A stretch of 64,000 nt of DNA. Source: Prostheceraeus crozeri. Its lineage: Eukaryota > Platyhelminthes > Polycladida > Euryleptidae. Below the pieces are notes generated by a model. That model did no database searches, was not told where the DNA came from, and saw only the letters and a program-made list of their open reading frames with translations. Both the position numbers and the translations under genes were made by a program. The stretch is from NCBI GenBank assembly GCA_907163375.1, contig CAJQUW010007115.1, positions 92,429-156,428 on the forward strand. The letters run 5' to 3'. This document shows, one piece after another, positions 23,582-35,273 of this stretch (positions are counted from its first letter, which is position 1; every line of letters begins with the position of its first letter).

Positions 23582-25995
23582 GAACGCTCTAACTTCAGCC
23601 ACTTGCACGTAGATTTTTCAATTTTTTTAATCAAGTTCAGGATAACTTTTTTTAGATATGCGTTAGTTGGATTAATGGGAGTGGTCTCCAGTTACTTCTA
23701 TGATGTCATTGTTAAAAAAATATTTTAAGTATGTTTTTTCGAGGACTAAAGGCGGTGGCTTAAGTTAGGACTGCTTGCCCAAACTTTAGCCACTTTGTCT
23801 TCAAAAGACTCCTACATGATAGAATTGAACTTAATGATGATTGATTGAGTACGAGTTAGACTAAGTATGAATGAGAAGTTCTTTCTTATGGAAATATTCT
23901 ATCTATTGTGAACTTTGGATAACAAAACACATAACTGGATGAGATTATAACTATAAAAATATCAAAGTATAAAAATTCTTGACCTCATACATACGTAAGT
24001 ACAGTCTATTGTTTGTCTATGTCACAGACAATAGTCCAAACCAAACCACGACGATCGGGAGTAGCACACATAGATCACGAAGCTTCAATGGAAAGGAAGA
24101 TTTCGGCATGACAACATGCTTCTGTCCCTCTTGTGTGAGACACCAGTCACTTACAATGGACCTCAAAATTCTCTTCAAGGAAGAAAAGAATGCAACATCG
24201 AGAGGCTGCGTGATATGAGATGAATTTGGTGGCAAGCACACAAATTGAATGTCATGATGATGGCACAAGTCGATGACTTCTTTGTTGATGTGTGACGACA
24301 GATTGTCACCGATCAGAATTTTGGGTCCCGTTTTCCTCTTGAGATATGGCAGACAAACCAATCTGAACCAATCAGCGAAACACAAATCGTCAAACCATCC
24401 AGATTTGGTGAATGTGTACTAGGCTCCGTCAGGTCCACCGACTGTCCATTGCTTATAAAGGTTTTTGGATTTATAAACAACGTAAGGGGGGAGAAAGTCT
24501 CCGTTCGCAGACCCCGCAGACCCCAGAAATACCTGATTTCGAGTGATAGGCGACAGCTTCCGGGTATTTCGTTCCTTGACGATGTATTTCCTTTTTCCAG
24601 AGTCGTCCACGATAGCCGTCTCATCGTAGTTCACGATGTTTCCGGCAGGAACATCCTCAACAGTTCCCTTCAATTCGTTGAAGTAGTCAGTGATAATTGT
24701 CTTGTCAACGGCTGCACGACTTCGCGCTATGTTTGACACATCTCGACGAGATAAGTGATTGCGCCGTATGAAGTTCCTGATCCATTTGCTCCCGGGGATG
24801 TTGTCTCTGAAACAATTGATAGTGATTCGCGAAGCGTAGAGGTAATCCTTCACTATCAATTTCAAGTCATCTGATGTAACAGGAAATCCCCAATCACACA
24901 AGAGTACGAAGCGTTTGGCTATATGTGCCTCAATATCTGCATCCAAAGCCGTTGGTCTTCCATAGGAGCCGCGATGTTGATTGGAGATTCTATTCTTGAG
25001 TCTGTCTATTCACTCCATGTTCTTCGGCCGCTGCTCGTAAACTGGTGCCACGATGTACAGCACATATTGCTTTTTCAATAGAGTCAGCAGACGAACTTGC
25101 ATATTTTCGTTTGAATGGAGCCATAGACGTGTTAACATAGCCAAGTCTGTTGTTTGACTGTTGATTGTCCGAATGAGAAATAAGGTTTCACGAGGACCTC
25201 GCTATTTATACCACTGGGAAGATGTTTTCCAAGAAACCATTTTTCTAGTGACGACATTGCTAAAAATAGCAATTACTTCATTCTCAAGAATGGAAGGTGC
25301 ATTGTTCAATTCGAATTACTGGATTAATTGAGATCTCCTTCAGTTTCAAGATGGGGAAACAGTATAGAATAGCATTTTCTTATGCGTGTAATTAGATATA
25401 CCGGTCAAGCTGACATCGGTACATGTACATGTTGAACGCACAGTGTACAATAAAGTCTAGCGATTGATAGATCGACTTTGAATTTGTGAACATCGGACGT
25501 CTGAGGAAGTTGAAAAGGAGGCTAGCCCTGATGCAGTAGGGACCAAATTTCAAATAAATCAAGCATAACTTCACTCTCATAAGTGGCTAAAGTTAGGACA
25601 TTTTCCTGAATTTGACGTCCTAACTTTAGCCAACCCATTTAAAAGTAAGCAAAGTTAAAGTTGCCACTTGAAACTCCATTAATATGTTAAAAGTGTATGA
25701 GCAACGTATTCGACGTTTCAGCCGATTCCACATGTCTAGGCTTCAAACCGTTCAGGGGTGCATTTTGAAATTCAAATTTTTTGCCAAAAATGCATGTTTT
25801 TGGGAAAGATTCAGCCATGAAGTCATAACTTGAAATATGACTAGATAGATAGTAGTTTTGCAGTGCTATGGTATCAGACGAATATTTCAAGCTGTAGTGG
25901 TGCATCGTAAATGCATCATACTAGAAAAAATAAGATTGAAGTCATGCACCATCGGTGGCTAAAGTTAGGACGCCTGGCTAAAGTTAGGGCGTTCT
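23582..25995 (-). mobile_element. pogo/Tc1-type DDE transposon, full length but decayed (2414 bp)
   Basis: The ends GAACGCTCTAACTTCAGCC (left) and, read inward from the right, GAACGCCCTAACTTTAGCC are inverted repeats flanked by TA on both sides (23580-23581, 25996-25997). The motif GTGGCTAAAGTTAGGAC recurs several times subterminally near both ends (about 23760, 25585, 25620, 25955), as expected for transposase binding sites. It encodes one degenerate minus-strand transposase. Confidence 0.85.
24017..25126 (-). pseudogene. pogo-like DDE transposase (frameshift and in-frame stop)
   Basis: The gene starts around 25126 with MAPFKRKYAS and a Psq-type HTH ('LRAAAEEHGVNRQT'), then shifts frame near 25010. 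The main frame (24946 downward) gives a CENP-B-type HTH ('GSKWIRNFIRRNHLSRR') and the first catalytic Asp in 'NYDETAIVDD'. A TAG at 24419-24421 interrupts it. The same frame continues with the second Asp in 'LIGDNLSSHI' and the third in 'SSHITQPLDVAFF'. All three catalytic Asp residues persist, but the frame is broken twice. This is a different pogo lineage from the Tigger at 12.5 kb, as shown by unrelated TIRs and sequence. Confidence 0.85.
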
Positions 25996-26060
25996 ACATC
26001 TACATCTACATCTACATCAACAAGTCATAAACAAGTCGAACCAATGAAAATCGTAAACAA

Positions 26061-26752
26061 GTCAGACCCATCTCAATACACACTCAATCGACCTAAACAA
26101 CTCATGCTATTCCTAAAATTACCTGCTCTTAACGATGGAGCAATTATATTCCGCCTACAAACCTATCCAGACCCACCAGGGACCACTAAGTCCCGAAAAA
26201 TCAAGATAAAGCTCACATACGTGTCCTAAACAAGTCAGACCCATCTCAATACACACTTAATCGACCTAAACAACTCATGCTATACCTAAAATTACCTGCT
26301 CTTAACGATGGAGTAATTATATTCCGCTTACAAACCTATCCAGACCCACCAGGGACCACTAAGTCCCGAAAAATCAAGATAAAGCTCACATACGTGTCCT
26401 AAACAAGTCAGACCCATCTCAATACACACTTAATCGACCTAAACAACTCATGCTATACCTAAAATTACCTGCTCTTCACGATGGAGTAATTATACTCCGC
26501 CTACAAACCTATCCAGACCCACCAGGGACCACTAAGTCCCGAAAAATCAAGATAAAGCTCACATACGTGTCCTAAACAAGTCAGACCCATCTCAATACAC
26601 ACTCAATCGACCTAAACAACTCATGCTATACCTAAAATTACCTGCTCTTAACGATGGAGCAACTATACTCCGCCTACAAACCTATCCAGACCCACCAGGG
26701 ACCACCAAGTCCCGAAAAATCAAGATAAAGCTCACATACGTGTCCTAAACAA
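26061..26752. repeat. 173-bp tandem repeat array, left arm, four units
   Basis: GTCAGACCC recurs at 26061, 26234, 26407 and 26580 with exact 173-bp spacing, and a final partial site at 26753. Units differ by a few substitutions. The 61-codon frame across each unit is not thought to be coding. Confidence 0.95.
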
Positions 26753-26988
26753 GTCACAAGTTTTACCGCGACGCTTCACGATGAAACTACTGAGATATAC
26801 CAGGGTTTAGTAATGTCCGGCAGTAGAGATCGATAAGTCAAGGTCGATCTTACATTTTCTGGATCGGCAGTCTTTTGACATATCAGAAAGCCGAACTACA
26901 TGCATGAAAGTCATGTAGAAAATATTTGCAACCTATATCAAATGTTCAGTTTTTGACTGTCTCAGCAACTGATAAGGTCTGCAAAGTA

Positions 26989-28409
26989 CAGGGTGGACCA
27001 AAAGTTTCTGACCCCCCCCCTGATAATTCTTAGTATTCGAAAAACTGGAGATGCTGAAGAATGCTGAGGATTTCGTGAATGCACAATAGCAGTCCGGCAG
27101 CCAATCAGAGGAGATCTTAACGCTGATGAAATTATCTCATTATCGCTTTGGCTGTAGTTTACAACTCTGTAGTTAGGCTGTAGTTTATACCTCTGGCGGA
27201 ATGGCAGAAGATCAGCGACATCACTTGCCTTTTTAAGATCCAAGCCTTAAGTCAAGATAGTGTGCCCATTAAGACGGTAGCAAAAAGACTGAAGATAAGT
27301 CGTAACACAGTTAGAAAGTGGAGTCGTGTCTGTGACGGCGCTGTTCAAGGTAAGAAACGATCTGGTATACCAACTGTCTTATCCCCAAGAACGAAAGGAA
27401 AGATAACTCGACTAGCCAAAGACAAAGTTGGAGCTGACATCAGATCTGTAACAAAGAGATTGAATACGAAACATGAATATGTGAATCAAGACAAGAAAAT
27501 CATCGTGAGCACCGTTCGCAGGTATGTGAGATCAACATCATGGGGAAGGTGGCTTACAAGCAAAGAGTCGTTCCAATGCTCTCCACTAAGAATATCTGAG
27601 ATCGACTTTCCTTCTGTAATCGAATGATCAAAGATGGTTACTGTGAGAACTCTTCTGTTGGGAAAGTTTTGAGATCACATATTCTGTGGACAGATGAAAG
27701 CATAATGGAACTGAATCCAAGGCCAAACAAACAAAATTATCGAATTCGAACAAGTTCACCCGCAAGCATACCTTGTGTCCCAGTACCAAAGTTTCCATTG
27801 AAGATTATGGTCGCAGGTGGTATAACCCGATACGGTAAAACGGAACTTCATGTGGTCGAAAATGGAAAATCAGTGAATGGTGACTATTACAGGGACAAAA
27901 TCATACCTGTCTACGTCGATTCATTACATACTCGAAGAATCGTCCCGCATCCGGAGAGCTCAATTCTTATACAGGATGGTGCGCGTGCACATACTGCGAA
28001 GAAGACACTCTGTTTTGAACGATGTGGGACTTTCTGTTTGGAAAGACTGGTCTGGAAATTCAGCAGACCTGAATGTTATTGAACATGTTTGGTCGATTCT
28101 CCAGGATTCTGTGTTCAAATATCCACGACCGAGGAACAGGGAGCAGCTTATTGAAAGAGTGAAAGATGAATGGGATTCTTTGGAACCGTTGTATCTCAAA
28201 TCGTTGGTCGAAAGCTTCCCTGTTCGGGTATCGGAGTGTCTAAGAAATGATGGTAAGAACACAAAATATTAAGTTTTGACTTTTACAGGCAGTACATCGT
28301 TATATCTGCAATGATGTTGTGTGCATTCATGTACATCAAATAGATTTTGTCTAACCAATTTCAAGTTCTGCTTAAAAAATCGGGGGTCAGAAACTTTTGA
28401 TCCAGAAAC
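26989..28409 (+). mobile_element. Tc1/mariner element nested in the Foldback-like element
   Basis: The left end CAGGGTGGACCAAAAGTTTC and the right end, read inward, TGGATCAAAAGTTTCTGACC are imperfect inverted repeats. TA precedes the left end (26987-26988); the right border is eroded. Contains a fragmented transposase. Confidence 0.8.
27205..28272 (+). pseudogene. Tc1/mariner-type transposase, two frameshifts
   Basis: The first frame (to 27627) encodes a homeodomain-like HTH pair ('MPIKTVAKRLKISRNTVRKW', then 'KGKITRLAKDKVGADIRSV'). The second (27624-28082) has the first catalytic Asp in 'ILWTDES' and the second in 'LIQDGARAHTA'. The third (27877-28272) completes the DDE domain with 'WSGNSADLNVIEHVWSIL', carrying the catalytic Glu. 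The signature is that of DDxE Tc1-like enzymes. Shifts at about 27620 and 28000 make it non-functional as read. Confidence 0.85.
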
Positions 28410-28486
28410 ACAAAACAATGTAAAATTGTACGAAGTGAGTTACATGAAAGGTCTAAATTCAGACTATCTTAGCAAATGACATCAAT

Positions 28487-28935
28487 TACAACGTTGTCTG
28501 TAAAAGGCAAAGCCCCATGCACTTCTCGCATTTTTCCCTGAAGCGATGCTTCAAATTGCTATTAGAACGATGTCTGCAACAGGCAAAGTCCCAGGTACTT
28601 CTCGTATTTTTCCCCAGAAGCGATGCTTCAAAAGCTAATAGAACGTTGTCTGCAAAAGGCAGTCCCAGGTACTTTTCGTATTTTTCCCCAGAAGCGATGC
28701 TTCAAAAGCTAATAGAACGTTGTCTGCAAAAGGCAAAGCCCCAGGTACTTCTCGAATATTTCCCCAGAAGCAATGCTTCAAAAGCCAAGTAGAACGTTGT
28801 CGTGAACAGGCAGGTACTTCTCGTATTTTTACCCAGAAACGATGCTTCAAAAACCAGTTGAACGTAGTCTGCAAAAGTCAAAGCCCCAGGTACTTCTCGT
28901 ATTTTTCCCCAGAAGCGATACTTCAAAAATTTCTT
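28487..28935. repeat. About 75-bp minisatellite, roughly six units
   Basis: Units contain 'AACGTTGTCTGCAAAAGGCA' and 'CAGGTACTTCTCGTATTTTT' followed by CCCAGAAGCGATGCTTCAAAA. Spacing is about 75 bp with small indels. It abuts the right 173-bp array and lies inside the Foldback-like element. Confidence 0.85.
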
Positions 28936-28936
28936 T

Positions 28937-29770
28937 GCAGGCGGAGTATAGTTGCTCCATCGTGAAGAGCAGGTAATTTTAGGTATAGCATGAGTTGTTT
29001 AGGTCGATTGAGTGTGTATTGAGATGGGTCTGACTTGTTTAGGACACGTATGTGAGCTTTATCTTGATTTTTCGGGACTTAGTGGTCCCTGGTGGGTCTG
29101 GATAGGTTTGTAGGCGGAATATAATTGCTCCATCGTGAAGAGCAGGTAATTTTAGGTATAGCATGAGTTGTTAAGGTCAACTGAGTGTGTATTGAGATGG
29201 GTCTGATTTGTTTAGGACACGTATGTGAGCTTTATCTTGATTTTTCGGGACTTAGTGGTCCCTGGTGGGTCTGGATAGGTTTGTAGTCGGAATATAATTG
29301 CTCCATCGTGAAGAGCAGGTAATTTTAGGTATAGCATGAGTTGTTAAGGTCAATTGAGTGTGTATTGAGATGGGTCTGATTTGTTTAGGACACGTATGTG
29401 AGCTTTATCTTGATTTTTCGGGACTTAGTGATCCCTGGTGGGTCTGGATAGGTTTGTAGGCGGAATATAATTGCTCCATCGTGAAGAGCAGGTAATTTTA
29501 GGTATAGCATGAGTTGTTTAGGTCGATTGAGTGTGTATTGAGATGGGTCTGACTTGTTTAGGACACGTATGTGAGCTTTATCTTGATTTTTCGGGACTTA
29601 GTGGTCCCTGGTGGGTCTGGATAGGTTTGTAGGCGGAATATAATTGCTCCATCGTGAAGAGCAGGTAATTTTAGGTATAGCATGAGTTGTTTAGGTCGAT
29701 TGAGTGTGTATTGAGATGGGTCTGACTTGTTTACGATTTTCATTGGTTCGACTTGTTTATGACTTGTTTA
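28937..29770. repeat. 173-bp tandem repeat array, right arm, inverted
   Basis: Reverse complements of the left-arm unit. The junction word TGACTTG/TGATTTG recurs at 29031, 29204, 29377, 29550 and 29723, exactly 173 bp apart. Begins with a partial unit at 28937. Confidence 0.95.
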
Positions 29771-31756
29771 CGTTTTACAGTTTACCGGTAATTTCGAAAA
29801 ATGCCTACAATTATATAAAATCGATGAAAATCGTACGATGGACTAAAAAATCATCGAAATATCGTACAATTTGAGGAAAAAGCCCGTAAAATCAAAACTT
29901 CAGGGGAAATCGGAATAGTGCACAGTTATGGAAGTGATTCTTGGAAAGCATGTACTAATACAGATGCAACTTGTGACATCAATTGTTGGCAATTTTTCTA
30001 CTTTTTATGTAACTAAAAATTTGAGTTAAACTTCAAAACTGAAGGTAGCCCGCCTTACGGCATCGGATGATTTCGGTAAGTGTACAAATTCAATTTTAAG
30101 CAATTGATATACATACATGAGGCTCACCAGGAGTGAATTCCTTATGGAATGGGTACTTTAATTAACAGATCAACGAACACATTTTGTTCGGATGTGATTA
30201 TTTAAAAATTTGATAATTTTTGAGAAGAAATTGACGCTGTAAAAGTGAATTTCATGTAGCTTTTTGTTAGAATATGTAAAACACGAATCATGCACTGAGA
30301 ATCAACAGCTCAAGAATCTGAATCGTCGTTACAGAGAGCAATAATAGCCTGTGGCTCTCTCATTTTACACTCATGTGATGTCAATAGCCATAAATGACAA
30401 CAAGCCGAACTTAATAAATTTTATGATTAAGCTTAATCAGAAGTTTCAAATAAACTTGTAGTATTAAATAAGTTCATCTAGTTGCTGTTGTCAGTTTCTC
30501 GTTGATGATACAGCAAATGAAACCAAAATTGCCATCCAACAATGCAATAAATATAAAAATAAAGTATCTGATGCTTTAAAACAAATATCATCATCATGGA
30601 GTTTATTAGAAGAATCACAAGTAACTGATGCTCAATGATCAGAGTAACTGATGCTCAATGATCAGAGTAACTGATGCTTCAAAACAAATATCATCTTGCA
30701 GTTTGTTAGAAGAATCACAAGTTTCCCTTTGCAAAATTTGTATAACTGCACAGTTTGTTTTGCGCTGGTGAAGCTTCAAATATTGTTGGTTGAATAACAG
30801 CACCGTCTTTATGGTCATAGTCTACTATCCACTTCAAATTTTGAAGAGAAAACAGAATATTTATTCGACCTAGATATCCATTAATTCAATAAAATTCTCC
30901 AAACACTTCGTCTTGGTTTGGACTTCTGACTGATGTCGCAGCATGCAATTGCAATTATTGCCATATCGCATCGATGTCTATGTAACATGCAATCTTCAAA
31001 TGAAGATCATGAAAATATAAAATTGTGAAGCATATATAGATATATTTAATTCTAGTTTTGTCCATTGCATTCTATTTTAGCTACTTCATTGTTAAATGCT
31101 TTTAACGAATGACTTTCGTTGTCGAAGTAGGTCTGATTTATCAGAAGTTACTTCAAAATGAAACTGCTATACTATGAAGCAATTCAATAAGTTTCGAACA
31201 GTAATTGAGACAGTAAAATGACAATTTAGCTGGATTTCAATAATGATCCTATTCAGATTATCCCATGTCACAATAAAACAAATGTTATCATAGATGTCAA
31301 AATGCTATCTCAAGTAGGAACATGAAAAAATGAGATGTTTTGTTTTAATTTAGATTAAAAATCCATGAATTTCATTATTGTGATTGATTTTTCGATTAAT
31401 TATTTCAAATCTTCGTTTTCAGCAATTTGACAACTACAAGTTACATTAGATGCGATCACATGCTTGAAATTGGATAATTCATTGAAATGAACACTGTTTC
31501 ATATACAGAATTAACTTGCCTTTCCAATGAACGCCCATTCGTCTTCTAACTATTAATATTGAAAATGCATTTTTTCGTTTTATGTATGTAGTGAAATGCA
31601 TACTTTTTTGCAGGAAAGATGCATTTCTACGTTCAACTAATAAAAATCAGCGCTAATGAATGTTATTTTCGTAATGACGGAACAAATTACATCAGAATAT
31701 AACAATTTAAAATAATGCTGAGAATTTTTCTTTTGGAACCGAGTTGACCGGGATTC

Positions 31757-31915
31757 TTTGTGCTTGAGGTAGGCTATAGCATCTAATTAAGTGAGCTTTG
31801 TCTGTGCAAATTGTTGATAGCCGGTGAATCCCGGTTATTATCAACCGGCTATCAACAATTTGCACAGACAATTAAGCTCAATTAATTAGATGCCATAGCC
31901 TACCTTAAGCACAAA
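31757..31915. repeat. Hairpin-forming inverted repeat (159 bp)
   Basis: The left arm from TTTGTGCTTGAGGTAGGCTA to GTTGATAGCCGG is complemented by 31846-31915, with a loop of about 25 bp and small bulges. A transcript would form a long, nearly perfect hairpin. It could be a MITE or a small-RNA precursor. Confidence 0.75.
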
Positions 31916-32436
31916 CCATACTGAGTGCTACTTTGTACACTTGACATATGTAGACGTAGCTTACAGATGTTGTCACACATGTAATGAACGGATCCTTTGG
32001 GTAGCGTGAGGGTCTAATGGCTTAAAGGAATGCATTCTAACAAAAGGTTACATAATAGGCTAACTGTTAATAGCTTATTTACATTGATTGAGCCCGACAG
32101 CTCTGGTAACTCACCACAAGGCATTATCCACAACGTGACATGTACAACATTAGGGAAGAACCACTAATATAAGTTGGGAAGATGACTCGAGTCTATGTAC
32201 AAAGGGAAGAATAAAGGGGAAAGCTCTCAACAGAGATTACTCAGATTAACCATCTGAGATCTATGTTCTGCGTGCAACCCGCACGCAGACCTAAACGAAA
32301 GTGAACTCTTTGTTCAAATTGGCTCAAGGTTAGTCACCTTTGTCCAGATAAACACTCGTTATATCTCGTTATATTACACACATATCAAGGAATGAAAGCA
32401 GATGGATGACAATATAGTAGTTAATTAAAAGATATG

Positions 32437-32558
32437 TTGACCAGATTAAAATAGTTAATTAAAAGACCTAGATTCGCCTTTAGTTAATCGTTAGTAGTCT
32501 TCGACTACTATAGTCGTCTTAGTTACTGCGTTTTAATTAACTATTTTAATCTGGTCAA
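32437..32558. repeat. Inverted repeat with 29-bp arms
   Basis: TTGACCAGATTAAAATAGTT... at 32437 is the exact complement of ...AACTATTTTAATCTGGTCAA ending at 32558. The centre contains GACTACTATAGTCG, also self-complementary. MITE-like. Confidence 0.7.
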
Positions 32559-33125
32559 TAAATTTCAAGGAGAGACGAAAGCTGTTTTTAGCATCAACTC
32601 AAGTATGAAGAACCTCCTGTTGGCGGCCATCCTGTACGACAATATAGTAATCAATCTCACCGAATTGAAAAAAATCTCCTTTTCAGTTATGCCTTGCATT
32701 CATTCAAATTCGTCAAGGAGAAAGTGACAGCGGACAATTGATGAAAATACAGCAATAAATCTCAGGGTCGAAGAATAACTGCTTTCCAGCTCTGCATGCT
32801 ATGCTCTCGACGACGGGTGGCATGCCTGAATTCGTATCTGCGAGGAACCGAATATGTTTAAACAAAATTATTTTGAATAACCAGATATAGTTTTATTCTG
32901 GTTTGATAATAGGCTTTTCCTCCATAGCTCACACATGATTATGAATGAATTAGCATTTACTCAATTCTTCAGCAATGTTGAGATGCAACGATGCAGGTAT
33001 GTTCACCTACATCACTAGAACATTTTATTTTTGTAGAAGGGTATAATTATATCTTTGGGTATTACTTTGTTGAACTGAGGGTTAGAGAGAAAAGCAAGAC
33101 CATAGATTAAGTACCATGAGCAAGC

Positions 33126-33519
33126 ATGACTATTGAGAAGAGGTGCATCAATATTCATGATCAAATTCTACCTCGCCACAGGAATTCAACCTCGGCGGCT
33201 AAAGAATTAGAAGAATCCAGGAAACGAACAAGCGTACTTAAGCAGAGATCGCCTCCTCAAAGATACATTACAATGGGAGAAGCAATGGACAATATCGACG
33301 AGAGAGTCAACGAGGTTGATATATTGCCTCCGGAATCCGGGGACCAGCAGGAAGTTGCCACGGATGAGGAAGACGAACCTTTTGAACACATTATTGGTGA
33401 TCCAGCTGGTGAAATTGAAGTTTTTTATAGTGACAGTGAAGATGAGAATGATGTAGAAACCGATCAACGATGGTCCAGAAATGTTACCCGAATGAATATT
33501 ATAGATGATAACGTACCAA
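33126..33519 (+). pseudogene. piggyBac (PGBD-like) transposase N-terminal region, cut off at the Polinton boundary
   Basis: The frame encodes an acidic N-terminal region ordered as in PGBD2/PGBD3-type proteins: 'ITMGEAMDNIDE', then 'VDILPPESGDQQEVATDEED', then an acidic stretch 'DSEDENDVE' and 'RWSRN'. No catalytic core follows, because the Polinton terminal repeat begins at 33520 and the frame simply runs into it. After the right end (50933 on) no continuation of the transposase is evident, so either the core was lost or the resemblance is limited. No domain with catalytic residues is present, hence moderate confidence. Confidence 0.5.
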
Positions 33520-34274
33520 AGACCGTTCCAGGACACCCCATTTTTCAATTTTTTTGCACCTTTAAAAACGACTAAATTTATCAATTTATGTCATTATTTC
33601 AGGTTTTTAAGACCTAAATTCATGAATTTAGACCGTTCCAGGACATCATAAAATTCAAAAAATAGCATCTTTAATAACGACATAAATTCATGAATTTTGA
33701 CCCTTTTTCAGGTTTTTAAGACCTAAATTCATAAATTTAGAGCATTTAAAAAGTGCCATTTTTTGAAAATTCGGTATTTTTAAAAACGACTAAATTCATG
33801 AATTTTGTTCATTTTTCAGGTTATGAAGACCTAAATTCATAAATTTAGGCGTTTTTAAAAATACCCAATTTTTCAAATTTTTCAAAATCTCAAAATTTGA
33901 GATTTACAATTTTCACCCCCAAAATCATGACCGTTCCAGGACACCGAAAAAATCATAAAAGTTAAGAATCTCAAAATCTGAGAATTACAATTTTCACCCT
34001 TAAAATCATGACCGTTCCAAGCCACAACATCAAAAAAATTGGTATTTTTAAAAACGTCTTTTAAATCCATTTTCAGGTTTTTAAAATATGAGATAACTAA
34101 AATTATGTGACTAAAAATATTTCTTTAAAAATGGAAGAAACAAAAGTGGATGAAACAAAAGTGGAAGAAACCGCAAGAATATATCCTTCGTTATCATATG
34201 AACGTAGTTTTACTTTAATGGACATTGAAAAAATGAATAAAGAAAAACATAAAGATAGAGTTAGGTATATGAAA
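33520..34274. repeat. Polinton left terminal inverted repeat
   Basis: Matches the reverse complement of 50262-50932 with substitutions and indels. The terminal motif GACCGTTCCAGGACACC is repeated internally (about 33631, 33930, 34009), as is the palindrome TAAATTCATGAATTTA. The repeat extends into the first about 45 codons of the membrane-protein gene, so a truncated copy of that gene sits here. Confidence 0.9.
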
Positions 34275-34301
34275 AGAAATAATGTTATGAACAAGCGATG
34301 A
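34107..34301 (+). pseudogene. Truncated duplicate of the Polinton membrane-protein gene (within the TIR)
   Basis: The first residues ('NISLKMEETKV', 'ETARIYPSLS', 'KEKHKDRVRYMK') match the N-terminus of the 246-residue protein encoded at 49655-50395. Similarity stops at the inner edge of the terminal repeat. A short extra 'DETKVEETK' duplication is present. It is a by-product of the repeat boundary, not an independent gene. Confidence 0.85.
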
Positions 34302-34343
34302 AGGATGTTCACTAGTACTAACTAATAACATTAACACTTTCAC

Positions 34344-34709
34344 TTAATGTTGTTGCGCTGTTTGTTCTTCGTTAATTTGATTCATAACTTGTTCATAAGT
34401 TGTCGGCCCTGTTGTATCGACGTTGTTCGATGATATTGTTGCTTGTTCTATAATTTGTTGGTCCGGTTATTGTGATAAGGTTCTATTTAAAGAAAATATT
34501 ACTGTCTGCCGTTGTTCAATTAAGTTTAATATTTTCTTATCAATTGTATAATTGATGTGCGAGTCTCCGATATATTCAAAAATTCTTCTCATATCCAAGT
34601 GTAAGAATATTTTACTTCGTGCTTGCAGATGTATGACTTCCCTTGTTAACTTCTGAATTCTTTTCCGCTTTGTCTCCAATCGAACAGATCTTTCAGTAGA
34701 TCCAACCAT
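34344..34709 (-). pseudogene. Small Polinton ORF of unknown function with one in-frame stop
   Basis: From ATG at 34709 the frame encodes a basic, helical N-terminal region ('RLETKRKRIQKLTREVIHLQ', 'ILNLIEQRQTVIFSLN'). After a TAA at 34467-34469 the same frame stays open with a Gln/Asn/Thr-rich tail ending '...EQVMNQINEEQTAQQH' before TAA at 34344. Continuity on both sides suggests one gene with a nonsense change. No family recognised. Confidence 0.5.
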
Positions 34710-35273
34710 TGTGATGATAAAATTGAAACTAAGATTGTAATGTGTCACGTTTTATGAATTGTGTGTGTGTTTAAATAGTAAGTGAAAATTATGAATGGTG
34801 ATCTAAGCAAAGCGGCATTGTAGGTGAATGAAGTTTGCTTGACAACATACGGGTATGACATGACGGGTATGATTAAATGTACTTGAATGACAATGGGGAA
34901 ATTGCACTGCATTGTAAATAATTTCATCGACCAAAATGCAAGCCACACCACCGACCAAAACCAACACTTTTGCGGTTTTGGTTCGTCAGTCGGTCTCGAC
35001 TGTCGATACTGCGATATTGTATTGAATGATTGCTATAACAACAGAATATTCCCTCAAAGCAGAGAATGAATTAATAGATTGCTTTTATGTTATTAACGCT
35101 ATGTTATGAATGCAAAACCCGTATGATCCCCTAAAACAATCATGCGGTTTGAGAAATGTGGTAACAGATGTTGCTATTGTCTTAATACAGATAAAACAAA
35201 CAATATCCTCTTAATGAGAGTTCATAAAAATAAAATGGAACATTGTTAAACAATACATTTTATTCCATTTAAA

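Larger units (their letters stand above)
26019..29772. mobile_element. Foldback-like element with long arms of 173-bp tandem repeats
   Basis: A left arm (26019-26752) and a right arm (28937-29772) are inverted copies. Each consists of at least four 173-bp tandem units, capped by the same unique terminal sequence (ACAAGTCATAAACAAGTCGA on the left, its complement at about 29733-29765). Arms made of internal tandem repeats are typical of Foldback/Galileo-type elements. Between them lies about 2.2 kb that contains a Tc1/mariner insertion and a 75-bp minisatellite. No transposase that would belong to the outer element is seen. Confidence 0.7.
29773..33125. other. AT-rich non-coding stretch
   Basis: No coding sequence is recognised. 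It contains a roughly 23-bp minisatellite (about 30618-30675, unit AGTAACTGATGCTCAATGATC) and two foldback repeats listed separately. Confidence 0.5.

Noticed and set aside
26044..26229. 61-codon open frame in the 173-bp repeat unit
   Set aside because: It is present only because the unit is repeated, has no domain pattern, and is repeated inverted at 29558-29743 as part of the same array.
26061..29770. CRISPR-like array
   Set aside because: Regular 173-bp spacing comes from contiguous satellite-type repeats without spacers, in eukaryotic DNA.
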